Below are positions 16,401 through 22,930 of a DNA stretch of 33,400 nt, one piece after another. This DNA comes from a virus. The notes under the pieces are model-generated. The model was not told the origin of the DNA, made no database searches, and saw only the letters and a list, made by a program, of their open reading frames with translations. Position 1 is the first letter of the stretch; each line of letters starts with the position of its first letter. The stretch is from positions 1-33,400 of the IMG/VR virus record IMGVR_UViG_3300025652_000268. One strand, written 5' to 3'. A program made the position numbers and the translations under genes.

Positions 16401-19047
16401 TAATAATGCTGATATTATTAGAGTGGTGATTGGCGATGACTCTTGGCCTGTTAAGAAAGTTTTAGAGCTTGGTAGACAAGTTGCCGGAACAGGAGAGCTT
16501 TCCGCTTACGCGGACAGTATCGCCATTGATGACCCTAACTATTGGGAAAAAGGCAATCTGTTAGCACAACCCGGCGACGAGTTTTATGTAGAATCTCACG
16601 TATTCTCTAGCAATCCAAATATTGCTAGAATTGAAATTCTAGGAAAGCAATCATCCGGCGCTATTGTTAACTCATTCTCTCTAGAAGACTTTGCTTATTC
16701 TTCTGTTAACCAAAACACAGTGAACATTAACACTCCTGGATGGCTTAAATCCGTATGGACATTTAAGTACAACGGTATTGTTCCTGCCAAGATCGGATTA
16801 AGATTCTGGAATCTAGGCGGAACAGTAGGTCAGTTTGTCTTATTTGGTAACATTATTATGCGTCGCCGTAACACGGGTACGTTACTAGTAGATGGTGCTA
16901 TTACTGCTAATAAAATTGCTGCTAATAGTATTACTGCCGACAAGATAGTATCAGGGACTATTAGTACTGGGTTACTAGCAGCGGGAGCAGTTACTGCAAC
17001 CAAGTTAAGTATTTCTGGCGCGAATATCAATCCTGACATGGGGTACATGGATGATGACTTCTGGAACTGGACGGGTGACTATACCAACTGGTATCCGCAA
17101 CCCCCCGGTGGTCAATTTAAGTCTAAGTTCTATACACTTTGGGAGGGCATGTTCACTGGAACTCAGGACCGTCACAAAGCCTCTAAGCGTCTAGCTCCTG
17201 GTGCTGTGAAACCTGGATCAACAGTAGCTGTTCGTGTCCCTGTGGAGAACAACAGCGGTAGAAGCATGGTAGCTGGGCTTGAGTTTTACGATATTAACGG
17301 CACGTATATCAGTGGGTGCGTTGTAACCTCGGGTGCTAACTCTGGGTTTAACAACCTCTTCGCTTCGGGAGTAGTGCCTGCGAATACGTACAACACTGGT
17401 CTAGTTATGTACGCTTCTTCTGGTCCGGCCTTTACAGGGAGCATTGCTGTAGGAGCTATATCAGTTGTAGAGATGACAACGGGTCAACTAATTGTTGACG
17501 GGTCTATTACAGCCTCTGAAATCGCTGCTGCCACCATCACTGGTGATAAGATCGTGGGTGGAACTATCACTGGTGGGTTAATCGCTGCTAATCAAATCCG
17601 CACTGGACATCTTCTAGTTCAGGCATTTGGTTCTAACGCCAACCCTGACCCGTACTTTGCTGACATTGGTTCTCCGACTTCGTTCTGGGATACGGTTTAT
17701 GCGGGGGGATGGTATCAAGAAGCCAACACCGAAAACATGAATGCTATTAATGCCCCTCGCGGTATTGTTCTGTGGGAGGGTAACGGTCCTCCAGGCACGG
17801 ATGTTAAGTACGTTCACACAGATATTCGTCCTATCGGAGCAACCTCGGGGCAGAAGATTCGCCTAAGAGTCAAGGCTAACAACGCCTCCAATCAGATTGT
17901 TTGGGCGCAAGTTGAGTTCTTTAACTCCGCTAAGAACGTTAGCGGTACCGAGCAAGTGACGTTTAATGCTGGCTCAGGGATTTCGACTCAAGAAGGTCAG
18001 TTCTCTATTCCTTCTTGGGCAACCCACTGGCGCTTCTTGGTTCGTAACCAAGGTGGATCAACCTTCACTGGTGCTGTGATTTTGTCTGACTTCCAAGTCG
18101 AGAAGGCAGTTGACGCCAACATGATTGTTGATGGCTCAATTACGGCATCCAAGATACTTGTGGGCTCAATTAGTGCTGATAGGTTAGAGGCAAAAAGTAT
18201 TACAAGTGCTCAAATTGCATCTAATACTATTACTGCAAGAACTTTAGCCATTGGTAACTTCGATAATATCATCCCCGATGGTGACTATCGTGATGCCGCC
18301 TTCTGGAAAAACGACGTTGATGTGCCACAGTTTCCGAACGTAACTGAGTCCAACGGGGCTTGGACGGGGGGGCGTTTTCTGCAGTTTGTCGGAAGCGGTC
18401 ACCGCGACACTTACTCTAGGTACTTTCCTATTGAGATCGGAGCTACTTACAAGGTCACTTATCGTCTCTATACCGGAGATATGACACCGGGTGGTTGGTT
18501 CCAGCCATTAATCCATGTTCCTAACTATCAATGGCAGTCCATTCTTAAGAGCGGCCCCGCGGGTGAAAACGTTGGGGCTAATAGTATTGGTGACGTTGCA
18601 AATAACGATGGTTCTTACTACGGCTCGGGTGGAGATACGGGCGATCAGAGTTATGTTTTTCATAACCCTGCGGGGGTCACTGGTTTTGCTAACAAGCGAA
18701 TCCAGTTTAGGTTTGTTGGAAACTTCACTGGCGCGGTCTATATGGAGATTAAAATTGTTCGTATCAGTGACTCGACTCTTATTACAGATGGAGGTATAAC
18801 TACTCCTAAGCTCGCTACAGGATCTGTTATTGCCGATAAAATATCAGTTTCTAGTTTATCAGCTATTAGTGCTAACTTAGGTTCTATAACTGGTGGGTCA
18901 CTAAATATTAATAATAAGTTTATAGTTGATGCCTCTGGTAACTTAACTATTCAAAGCGCACCTTCTGGCCCTAGATTGGTACAAACTAATCAGCTTATAA
19001 GTATTTATGACGCTAATATATTACGACTACGTATGGGAATTTGGTGA
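13456..19047 (+). CDS. Central tail fibre protein with repeats and five binding-like modules
   Basis: The product has 1863 residues; its ATGA overlap with the previous stop suggests translational coupling. Residues about 1-200 are helical, 202-305 and 304-404 are two fibronectin type III domains (VPSGLALSN, TPSGLTAEALVSSVILKW). Residues 472-598 carry AKIAGQLTNEQI-type repeats, and 787-952 decapeptide repeats of the form TITGxxIxGG. Five jelly-roll-like modules follow at about 634-785, 955-1142, 1191-1342, 1392-1557 and 1600-1775, separated by short DGSITAxxI linkers. Modules 1 and 3 are clear paralogues (INPDxGYxDD, AVRVPVxNxS). The fibre would extend from the tail tip and bind host surface sugars or proteins. 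Modules 3-5 are GC-richer than the rest. The frame ends abruptly at LRLRMGIW, and a related sequence continues in the +1 frame. Confidence 0.85.
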   Translation: MKKTYYSDFYPYSNESGVVGTTMPALTEARVAEIIGDIGVITDDSVLTVDEKIRILIPLHDEVELEYENISAQAIAFGINIVQLEDARTAWIAYLNSLSPAWDDKSQNTNIDRGIFRQKINNYLEHLYIIQANNNAEAARRADVDGGLTDGGTPITRTEVITSEGTSRDTANVGGIPAAQIKSELQTALDRAQQAIDTFDTVAPAVPSGLALSNLITTIDSITGAPNSASKAEWSAVTDSDLMYYEVEITSALESVPLLRTANINQLVFGTVAGTNYTVKVRAVDDSGNRSDWSASQSIIGAKDQIAPTTPSGLTAEALVSSVILKWTNSSSSDLKLVKLYENPNNDFASATLINSFNSKPGSVGSYTRNGLPVNATRYYWIVSEDTSGNSSGPSNVASATAKGVDIVDFTPGLYPTKVVSSLPGAPHIEGTYVYLTTDKKTYRNTGTGWVKNVDTADLSGSISDVQIDGLSSAKLIGQLTNEQLQAIDAAKVAGQLTNEQIANLNAAKIAGQLTNEQIQSIDAAKAVGNLINAQLAANKVTGQLVNEQIEAIDAAKAVGNLINAQLAANKVTGQLTSDQIQSLSAAKIAGEITSTQISDSSISTPKIAAGAIVASKIAANSIVASKLLITPGSINPDVGYFDDTLWGWNGDYNGWYKESANVANFVGNYYVIWSGRTTRSDEIYKSSNLIPGVAKPGTNLAVRVPVRNQSNRLVLVGIEFFGATNNFLGAIRVASDPQTGFQNLYAEGVVPLDTVSCTFVMYSPAGAALDGVAVVGGISVTEMMTGQLIVDGSITANEIAAETITGDKISGSTITGANIVGGTITGGHIAGNTISAANIAGATITGDKISGNTITGANIVGGTITGGHIAARTVSAANIVASSITGAEILGDTITGVHIKGSTITGANIVGGTITGGHIAGNTITAANLTAGIITAGYIASRAITVDKLAVGSTDNLLTNGQFQSEAYGDLPLAWSRFSKPNNADIIRVVIGDDSWPVKKVLELGRQVAGTGELSAYADSIAIDDPNYWEKGNLLAQPGDEFYVESHVFSSNPNIARIEILGKQSSGAIVNSFSLEDFAYSSVNQNTVNINTPGWLKSVWTFKYNGIVPAKIGLRFWNLGGTVGQFVLFGNIIMRRRNTGTLLVDGAITANKIAANSITADKIVSGTISTGLLAAGAVTATKLSISGANINPDMGYMDDDFWNWTGDYTNWYPQPPGGQFKSKFYTLWEGMFTGTQDRHKASKRLAPGAVKPGSTVAVRVPVENNSGRSMVAGLEFYDINGTYISGCVVTSGANSGFNNLFASGVVPANTYNTGLVMYASSGPAFTGSIAVGAISVVEMTTGQLIVDGSITASEIAAATITGDKIVGGTITGGLIAANQIRTGHLLVQAFGSNANPDPYFADIGSPTSFWDTVYAGGWYQEANTENMNAINAPRGIVLWEGNGPPGTDVKYVHTDIRPIGATSGQKIRLRVKANNASNQIVWAQVEFFNSAKNVSGTEQVTFNAGSGISTQEGQFSIPSWATHWRFLVRNQGGSTFTGAVILSDFQVEKAVDANMIVDGSITASKILVGSISADRLEAKSITSAQIASNTITARTLAIGNFDNIIPDGDYRDAAFWKNDVDVPQFPNVTESNGAWTGGRFLQFVGSGHRDTYSRYFPIEIGATYKVTYRLYTGDMTPGGWFQPLIHVPNYQWQSILKSGPAGENVGANSIGDVANNDGSYYGSGGDTGDQSYVFHNPAGVTGFANKRIQFRFVGNFTGAVYMEIKIVRISDSTLITDGGITTPKLATGSVIADKISVSSLSAISANLGSITGGSLNINNKFIVDASGNLTIQSAPSGPRLVQTNQLISIYDANILRLRMGIW
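14865..15250 (+). repeat. Tandem AKIAGQLTNEQI-type repeats in the fibre gene
   Basis: About seven copies of a 12-17-residue unit lie here. Within them a near-identical block at 15019-15086 recurs at 15112-15179, 93 bp later. The second copy differs only at synonymous or single positions, which indicates a recent in-frame duplication. The repeats probably form a trimeric stalk. Confidence 0.8.
15795..16310 (+). repeat. Decapeptide (TITGxxIxGG) repeats in the fibre gene
   Basis: A 30-bp unit encoding patterns such as STITGANIVG and GTITGGHIAG is repeated about sixteen times. Larger blocks recur at 120 bp (from 15877 to 15997) and again near 16165. Shorter runs with the same DGSITAxxI theme occur near 16885, 17490, 18120 and 18785. 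The pattern suggests a beta-helical shaft. Confidence 0.85.
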
Positions 19048-19048
19048 T

Positions 19049-19354
19049 ATGGGTATTGGTATTGAAGCATGGGATGTTAATGGTAAAGTAACTATTGACA
19101 CTAATACGATGACAGGACGTTTAATTGGTACTCGGGTAGTTTCGCCCGGGTACATAGAACGTATATCTGTTCCTATAACTCCGGGTAAAACCCTATGGTA
19201 TTATTCATATACTCAAGGTAGGGCAAGAATATTGTGCTATAGAGCAGAGGGCCCTCCTATTAACCAAGGAGTTAATGATTTTACAATCCAATGTGATCCT
19301 GCTTTCGGCGGGGGCGCAGACGGTACCGGTTATGTATTCTATGGAGAAAGATAA
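19049..19354 (+). CDS. Tail fibre C-terminal piece or fibre-associated protein
   Basis: The product has 101 residues from ATG 19049, two bases after the fibre stop; the open frame reaches back to 19007 in overlap with the fibre gene. The first residues (MGIGIEAWDVNGKVTIDT) read like the natural continuation of the fibre end (YDANILRLRMG), since many tail fibres end with an LRVRxG strand followed by a GIEVWDxNG strand. Either a one-base change near GGAATTTGG split the original gene, or the piece is translated separately through stop/start coupling. The rest (RLIGTRVVSPGYIERISVPI) is beta-rich. The ribosome site is weak (GGGAA about 10 nt upstream). The coding frame is certain; its relation to the fibre is inferred. 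Confidence 0.6.
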   Translation: MGIGIEAWDVNGKVTIDTNTMTGRLIGTRVVSPGYIERISVPITPGKTLWYYSYTQGRARILCYRAEGPPINQGVNDFTIQCDPAFGGGADGTGYVFYGER

Positions 19355-20067
19355 TGCCTGTAGGTGCAGAAATTACTACAAATTCGGGCGTTATTCAAAT
19401 TAATGAAAGCTTTCCTTGTTTATGCTTAAGGTACCAGGGGACTGCAACTTCTAATATACGTCACCCTATGTCTACTAACTCGACAAATAACTTAGTTAAT
19501 TATGTAGATCTGACTTTTACAGCCACTAATCCTATTGTTGCTATAAGTGGGCCTCAAAGTTATGGTATAATAGCAGTAAGAAAAAATAGTGCCACAAATT
19601 GGACTTTTAGAGTGATTACAGTCTTTACTGGATCACCTGCGGCATTTACATATTTTGTTTATGATAATCCTATAATAGCGGCTAATGGAGCAGGTTTCGA
19701 ATTTTATAGTACATCAGGAGAATTATTTTTTAGTAGTGTTACACCCGTATTTTCAGTTTATACTACTATAGCTGCAAGTAATGAGTATTCTGTTCCATTA
19801 CAAAGTGGTAGAACTTATGCAGTTTGTTTCAATTCTACTATAACTAGTAGTACATCGGATGAGCACTTAACAAACGGAGACGTAATAACAACCTGGACTG
19901 CTAAAATAGACGCAATAAACATTGTAAGCGATTCTGCTAATAAAATTGAACCAGTTATTACTGGTGGGTCTGGCATCGGGGCATCTGCGCCGGAACCAAC
20001 AGGAGATTTAGGTTCGTTTGGGTCTCCTAATATGGCGCTTATAATTGATGTAACGGAGTATATATGA
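19354..20067 (+). CDS. Tail fibre-associated structural protein
   Basis: The product has 237 residues, with GGAGA about 8 nt before ATG 19354, which overlaps the previous stop by one base. It is beta-rich, low in charge and high in S, T and N, like phage tip proteins found just after the central fibre gene. It resembles the class often labelled DUF6453, whose first residues are MPxG followed by a short strand repeat and which contain a YGIIAVRK-like strand. No enzymatic motif, signal peptide or membrane helix is seen. It may cap or decorate the fibre or tip. The DUF name is from memory of the pattern and should be treated as tentative. Confidence 0.55.
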   Translation: MPVGAEITTNSGVIQINESFPCLCLRYQGTATSNIRHPMSTNSTNNLVNYVDLTFTATNPIVAISGPQSYGIIAVRKNSATNWTFRVITVFTGSPAAFTYFVYDNPIIAANGAGFEFYSTSGELFFSSVTPVFSVYTTIAASNEYSVPLQSGRTYAVCFNSTITSSTSDEHLTNGDVITTWTAKIDAINIVSDSANKIEPVITGGSGIGASAPEPTGDLGSFGSPNMALIIDVTEYI

Positions 20068-20564
20068 TATTAATAGGAAGCTTAGCAGCTAAATTAACAA
20101 ATTGCTTACCCCTATGGAGAAACGGTAAACTCAATGACATTGATCTAGTAGGTACTCTAAATGAATTCCATCAACTAGTAACCTATATCAAGTCACAAAC
20201 TGATTTAGTTTATATAGCAGAAAGCTCTATAAAGGGGAGATATGCTATTACAGTTTATCAATTTGAAGACAGAATATTAATAGAATTTAATACTAATATT
20301 ACGTCTATGACTGAAATACTTAAATCAATGCCGGATAATACATCTGGTAGTATTCTTGGATTTCCATGTGAAGTAATTAGTTTACGAAGTCAATATGCTA
20401 TTAAAAAGGCATATAGACATATTCCAATTATACATCAAGAGAAAAACTTAAAAGATCTTCAATATTGGAAATCTATTATTGATACAGACGGTAAAGAGTA
20501 TTTACCAGATCATATAGAGTTATTTAAGTCTATGTGGAATGAAACAAAAGAGATATTTAAATGA
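20064..20564 (+). CDS. Nucleotidyltransferase-fold protein
   Basis: The product has 166 residues; its ATGA overlap with the upstream stop indicates coupling. The N-terminus has the signature of polymerase-beta-like nucleotidyltransferases: G5-S6 at the start of the helix after strand 1, then D25-x-D27 (KLNDIDLVG) as the metal-binding pair. A third acidic residue, E74 (ILIEFN), sits on a strand where the third carboxylate is expected. A C-terminal helical part has H119, H124 and a KxxKDLQYWK segment, as in small phage proteins of this fold. The substrate is unknown: it could modify a nucleotide, RNA, protein or small molecule. Its place among tail fibre genes is odd, and it might be a cargo (moron) gene. 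The fold is fairly likely; activity is inferred from motif residues. Confidence 0.6.
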   Translation: MILIGSLAAKLTNCLPLWRNGKLNDIDLVGTLNEFHQLVTYIKSQTDLVYIAESSIKGRYAITVYQFEDRILIEFNTNITSMTEILKSMPDNTSGSILGFPCEVISLRSQYAIKKAYRHIPIIHQEKNLKDLQYWKSIIDTDGKEYLPDHIELFKSMWNETKEIFK

Positions 20565-20773
20565 ATGACCAAATAGAATCTCTACAATTGAATTTACAAA
20601 CTCAAAATGATAGAGTAGAGATTTTCAAAGAGCGATGGATAGAACAAGTCAATATAAATGAAGCTCTTGAACTAAAAGTAAGAACGTTAGAACGGCAAAT
20701 TAATTTGCTAGTAAATCAGTCTAACCCATTAAATATAGATGCTGCACTTAATGTGGCACAAGGAAATGAATAA
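20561..20773 (+). CDS. Small coiled-coil protein
   Basis: The product has 70 residues and its ATGA overlaps the preceding stop. Residues about 1-54 have continuous heptad-like spacing (IESLQLNLQTQ, LELKVRTLERQINLLV), so a coiled coil or helical bundle is likely. I do not recognise the family. It sits between the nucleotidyltransferase-like gene and another small gene, all tightly packed, so it is co-expressed with late genes. It could be a fibre chaperone or a partner of the upstream protein, but nothing in the sequence decides this. Confidence 0.55.
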   Translation: MNDQIESLQLNLQTQNDRVEIFKERWIEQVNINEALELKVRTLERQINLLVNQSNPLNIDAALNVAQGNE

Positions 20774-21007
20774 ATGAAAGTTACGTGTATGACTGCTAAT
20801 TATTATAATAACCAAACTACCTTCATGGATCAAACTAATCCAGGAGAGTTTACTACTAAATTTTCAGGTGGTGTGACATTTTCAGAAGTTGATTCACCTT
20901 CTAATACTTTTCAGATCAACTTTAATAACCTGACTAGCTCGTTACCCTACTTACCAGGTAAAACTTATAATTTAACTATTACAGAAGTTCCATCAACACC
21001 TGAATAA
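20774..21007 (+). CDS. Small hypothetical protein
   Basis: The product has 77 residues, starting immediately after the previous stop (TAA then ATG) with AAGGAA about 12 nt upstream. It is rich in N, T and F with alternating hydrophobic residues (FQINFNNLTSSL, YNLTITEV), suggesting an all-beta fold. It has no signal peptide, membrane helix or known motif. I do not recognise it. The tight spacing on both sides supports a real gene in the late operon. Confidence 0.5.
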   Translation: MKVTCMTANYYNNQTTFMDQTNPGEFTTKFSGGVTFSEVDSPSNTFQINFNNLTSSLPYLPGKTYNLTITEVPSTPE

Positions 21008-21008
21008 T

Positions 21009-21476
21009 ATGATAAGCTTCATTAGCGCAGCACGAGCACATTTTAAGCTTAGGTTCGCAGAATGGGCAGTTGGACTAGGATTGCTAGCCTGGGGCGTGTC
21101 ATTAGCATGCGCCCCAGGACTCTTCGAGTCCAGTTACCTATTTAATGGAATGCTAAAGTTAGGCTCACAAACCCAGTGGATGTGGATAGCGATTATAGTT
21201 GCTACTTTACGTCTCACTTTCTTAATAATTAATGGAACTTGGAGGCGCTCAGCACATCTTAGAGCAATTGGATCAGGACTTTCCGCACTTATTTGGACAG
21301 CAATGTGGGGTTCTTATTTATCGCTAGGTGCAGTAATTCCGGCCTTAGCTACACTCGGTATTCTTATTGCTCTAGACATTTATTCTCTGTGGTATGCTAC
21401 GGAAGACGCAGCATACTCCGATGTTAGGACAAAAGAAGAACGATTTGTACGTGAAGTTAAACGTCGTACATTATGA
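21009..21476 (+). CDS. Four-helix membrane protein, paralogue A
   Basis: The product has 155 residues with probable membrane helices at about 16-35, 54-75, 86-106 and 108-128, and a basic C-terminal tail (VREVKRRTL). It shares with the next protein the pattern RAxEW, then WGxSL, then PGLFES, and an AHxRAxG segment before helix 3, so the pair arose by duplication. It lies just before a single-helix protein and the endolysin, so a part in lysis (holin or antiholin-like) is plausible but unproven. The ATG follows the previous stop by one base. I know no named family with these motifs. Confidence 0.65.
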   Translation: MISFISAARAHFKLRFAEWAVGLGLLAWGVSLACAPGLFESSYLFNGMLKLGSQTQWMWIAIIVATLRLTFLIINGTWRRSAHLRAIGSGLSALIWTAMWGSYLSLGAVIPALATLGILIALDIYSLWYATEDAAYSDVRTKEERFVREVKRRTL

Positions 21477-21919
21477 TTATTCTCAAAACAACTACATCAC
21501 CGTTTAGAGAAAGAGCCTCTGAATGGGTACTTTCAATTGCAACATTTGTCTGGGGCCTATCTCTATTTTTAGTTCCTGGACTATTCGAGTCCAATTCTTT
21601 TTATGCTATTCTACTTAATATAATGCCCCAATTAAATTGGGCTATAGCTATTTCCCTGCTTGGACTATGTAGAATTGGTGTAATGTTTACCGAAAGAGTT
21701 AATTATCCTCAAGCCCATTTTAGGGCTTTAGGAGCTGTAGGTGGTAGTATGGTATGGGGCAGCTTAATGACCATTGCTATCGCACAAGCAGCATTTCGTG
21801 CACCAAGTATTTCTTTAATTGGTATTCCATTGGCCTTAGAGTTTATGGCACTATGGTGGGCCGCTGGAGATGCTAAGATAGTCGATTCGGCTAAGAGTAA
21901 GAGTAATGGCCGCGGCTGA
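21473..21919 (+). CDS. Four-helix membrane protein, paralogue B
   Basis: The product has 148 residues; its ATGA overlaps the stop of paralogue A. Predicted helices are at about 17-36, 49-70, 86-107 and 112-130. Shared features with A are RASEWVLSIATFVWGLSL, the VPGLFES loop and AHFRALGAVGG. The C-terminus is charged (DSAKSKSNGRG). Tandem duplication with clear divergence suggests the two may form a hetero-oligomer or opposing pair such as effector and inhibitor. The location next to the endolysin suggests lysis, but no holin family signature is visible. Confidence 0.65.
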   Translation: MIILKTTTSPFRERASEWVLSIATFVWGLSLFLVPGLFESNSFYAILLNIMPQLNWAIAISLLGLCRIGVMFTERVNYPQAHFRALGAVGGSMVWGSLMTIAIAQAAFRAPSISLIGIPLALEFMALWWAAGDAKIVDSAKSKSNGRG

Positions 21920-22286
21920 ACTTCCCTCATGGATCCAGGAAATAAGCCTATTCGCAGTAGGCGCAGTCTCCGTGATCTTAGCAGTATGGAAATATGTAAA
22001 AACACAGGGCGATGCATCCCCTAAAGCCCCAGCCCCAAATAGTAATTCTCAAGTAATTTCAGCATCTTTCGTAGATTCTAAATTACTTCGAGAACTAATT
22101 GATGCTTTAAGAGAACATTCAGAAGAACATGCCCGTATCGCACTTCGTATGACTAGATCGAATTCCGAAACACGAGAAGATATCAAAGATTTAGCTGAAG
22201 CAGTGCGTATGCAGACAGACGCGAGCCTTAACTTAGTCAGATTCTTAACCCGGCAATTAAATAAAGGAGAATCAGATGGCGTTTAA
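21906..22286 (+). CDS. Single-helix membrane protein, possible holin or lysis accessory
   Basis: The product has 126 residues, overlapping paralogue B by 14 bases and the endolysin by 11. One membrane helix (about 12-29, ISLFAVGAVSVILAVWKYV) follows a short polar N-terminus. Next come a flexible A/P/S/N linker and a charged amphipathic C-terminal region (ELIDALREHSEEHARI, REDIKDLAEAVRM) likely to be a coiled coil. One-helix proteins directly upstream of an endolysin can be holins or accessory lysis proteins. The C-terminal domain is larger than in the smallest holins. The function is inferred from position only. Confidence 0.55.
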   Translation: MAAAELPSWIQEISLFAVGAVSVILAVWKYVKTQGDASPKAPAPNSNSQVISASFVDSKLLRELIDALREHSEEHARIALRMTRSNSETREDIKDLAEAVRMQTDASLNLVRFLTRQLNKGESDGV

Positions 22287-22890
22287 TGAGGCGGTATACT
22301 ATGATAAGATTCGTACATCTAACTTATTTGGGCCTAAGTTTGAAACAAGTGAGTTTAAAGGTGTACAAGAAGTAACTAATGCATGCAGGACTGCTAAATG
22401 GCCAATCGCATATACAGCGTATGCCTTAGCTACGGCGTACCATGAAACAGCTGCTACTATGCAGCCTATTAAAGAGTATGGTGGCCGCAGTTACTTTATG
22501 AATAATTATGATGTAACTGGTAAAAATCCTGACCGCGCACGTAAGTATGGTAATACAGCAGTTGGTGACGGCGCACGTTATTTTGGACGAGGATATGTTC
22601 AGCTGACTTGGAAGCTTAACTACGCGAAAGCAGAAAAAGAGTTAGGATATAAATTAGTATCTAATCCTGATCTAGCTCTTGACCCTAAAGTTGCTGCTGC
22701 TGTAATGGTTCGTGGTATGCAAGAGGGTTGGTTCACTGGTAAGAAATTATCTCACTATTTTGATTGTCCATTAGCGACTCGTGCTCAATTCGCTCAAGCT
22801 CGTAAAATTATTAATGGTACAGACAAAGCAGAATTAATTGCTGGTTATGCCCTTAAATTCCAAGATGCTCTAGTTACGGCTGGATGGTAA
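22276..22890 (+). CDS. Endolysin, GH19 chitinase-like
   Basis: The product has 204 residues with the strong ribosome site AAAGGAGA (22263-22270) before ATG 22276. It matches the glycoside hydrolase 19/lysozyme-like superfamily: AYHETAATMQPIKE (catalytic Glu candidate E57, second acid E67), the conserved RYFGRGYVQLTW (101-112), NYAKAEKELG, and NPDLALDPKVAA. It would cleave the glycan of peptidoglycan at the end of infection. There is no signal peptide or cell-wall-binding domain, so it needs a holin or similar for export, as is usual for endolysins of Gram-negative hosts. It is the last gene of the rightward operon, followed 3 nt later by the bidirectional terminator. Confidence 0.9.
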   Translation: MAFNEAVYYDKIRTSNLFGPKFETSEFKGVQEVTNACRTAKWPIAYTAYALATAYHETAATMQPIKEYGGRSYFMNNYDVTGKNPDRARKYGNTAVGDGARYFGRGYVQLTWKLNYAKAEKELGYKLVSNPDLALDPKVAAAVMVRGMQEGWFTGKKLSHYFDCPLATRAQFAQARKIINGTDKAELIAGYALKFQDALVTAGW

Positions 22891-22893
22891 AAG

Positions 22894-22926
22894 AAAACCC
22901 CCTTGACAAATTGTCAAGGGGGTTTT
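22894..22926. terminator. Bidirectional intrinsic terminator
   Basis: AAAACCCCCTTGACAA (22894-22909) and TTGTCAAGGGGGTTTT (22911-22926) form a perfect 16-bp inverted repeat about a single base, with A-tract and T-tract ends, so a U-run follows the stem on both strands. It lies between the convergent endolysin and nrdB genes, 3 nt and 4 nt from their stop codons, and would end both operons. Confidence 0.92.
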
Positions 22927-22930
22927 TGCG

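Noticed and set aside
22903-22908. TTGACA as a -35 promoter element
   Set aside because: It lies inside the perfect terminator stem between convergent stops, has no -10 at a fitting distance, and points at the end of nrdB.
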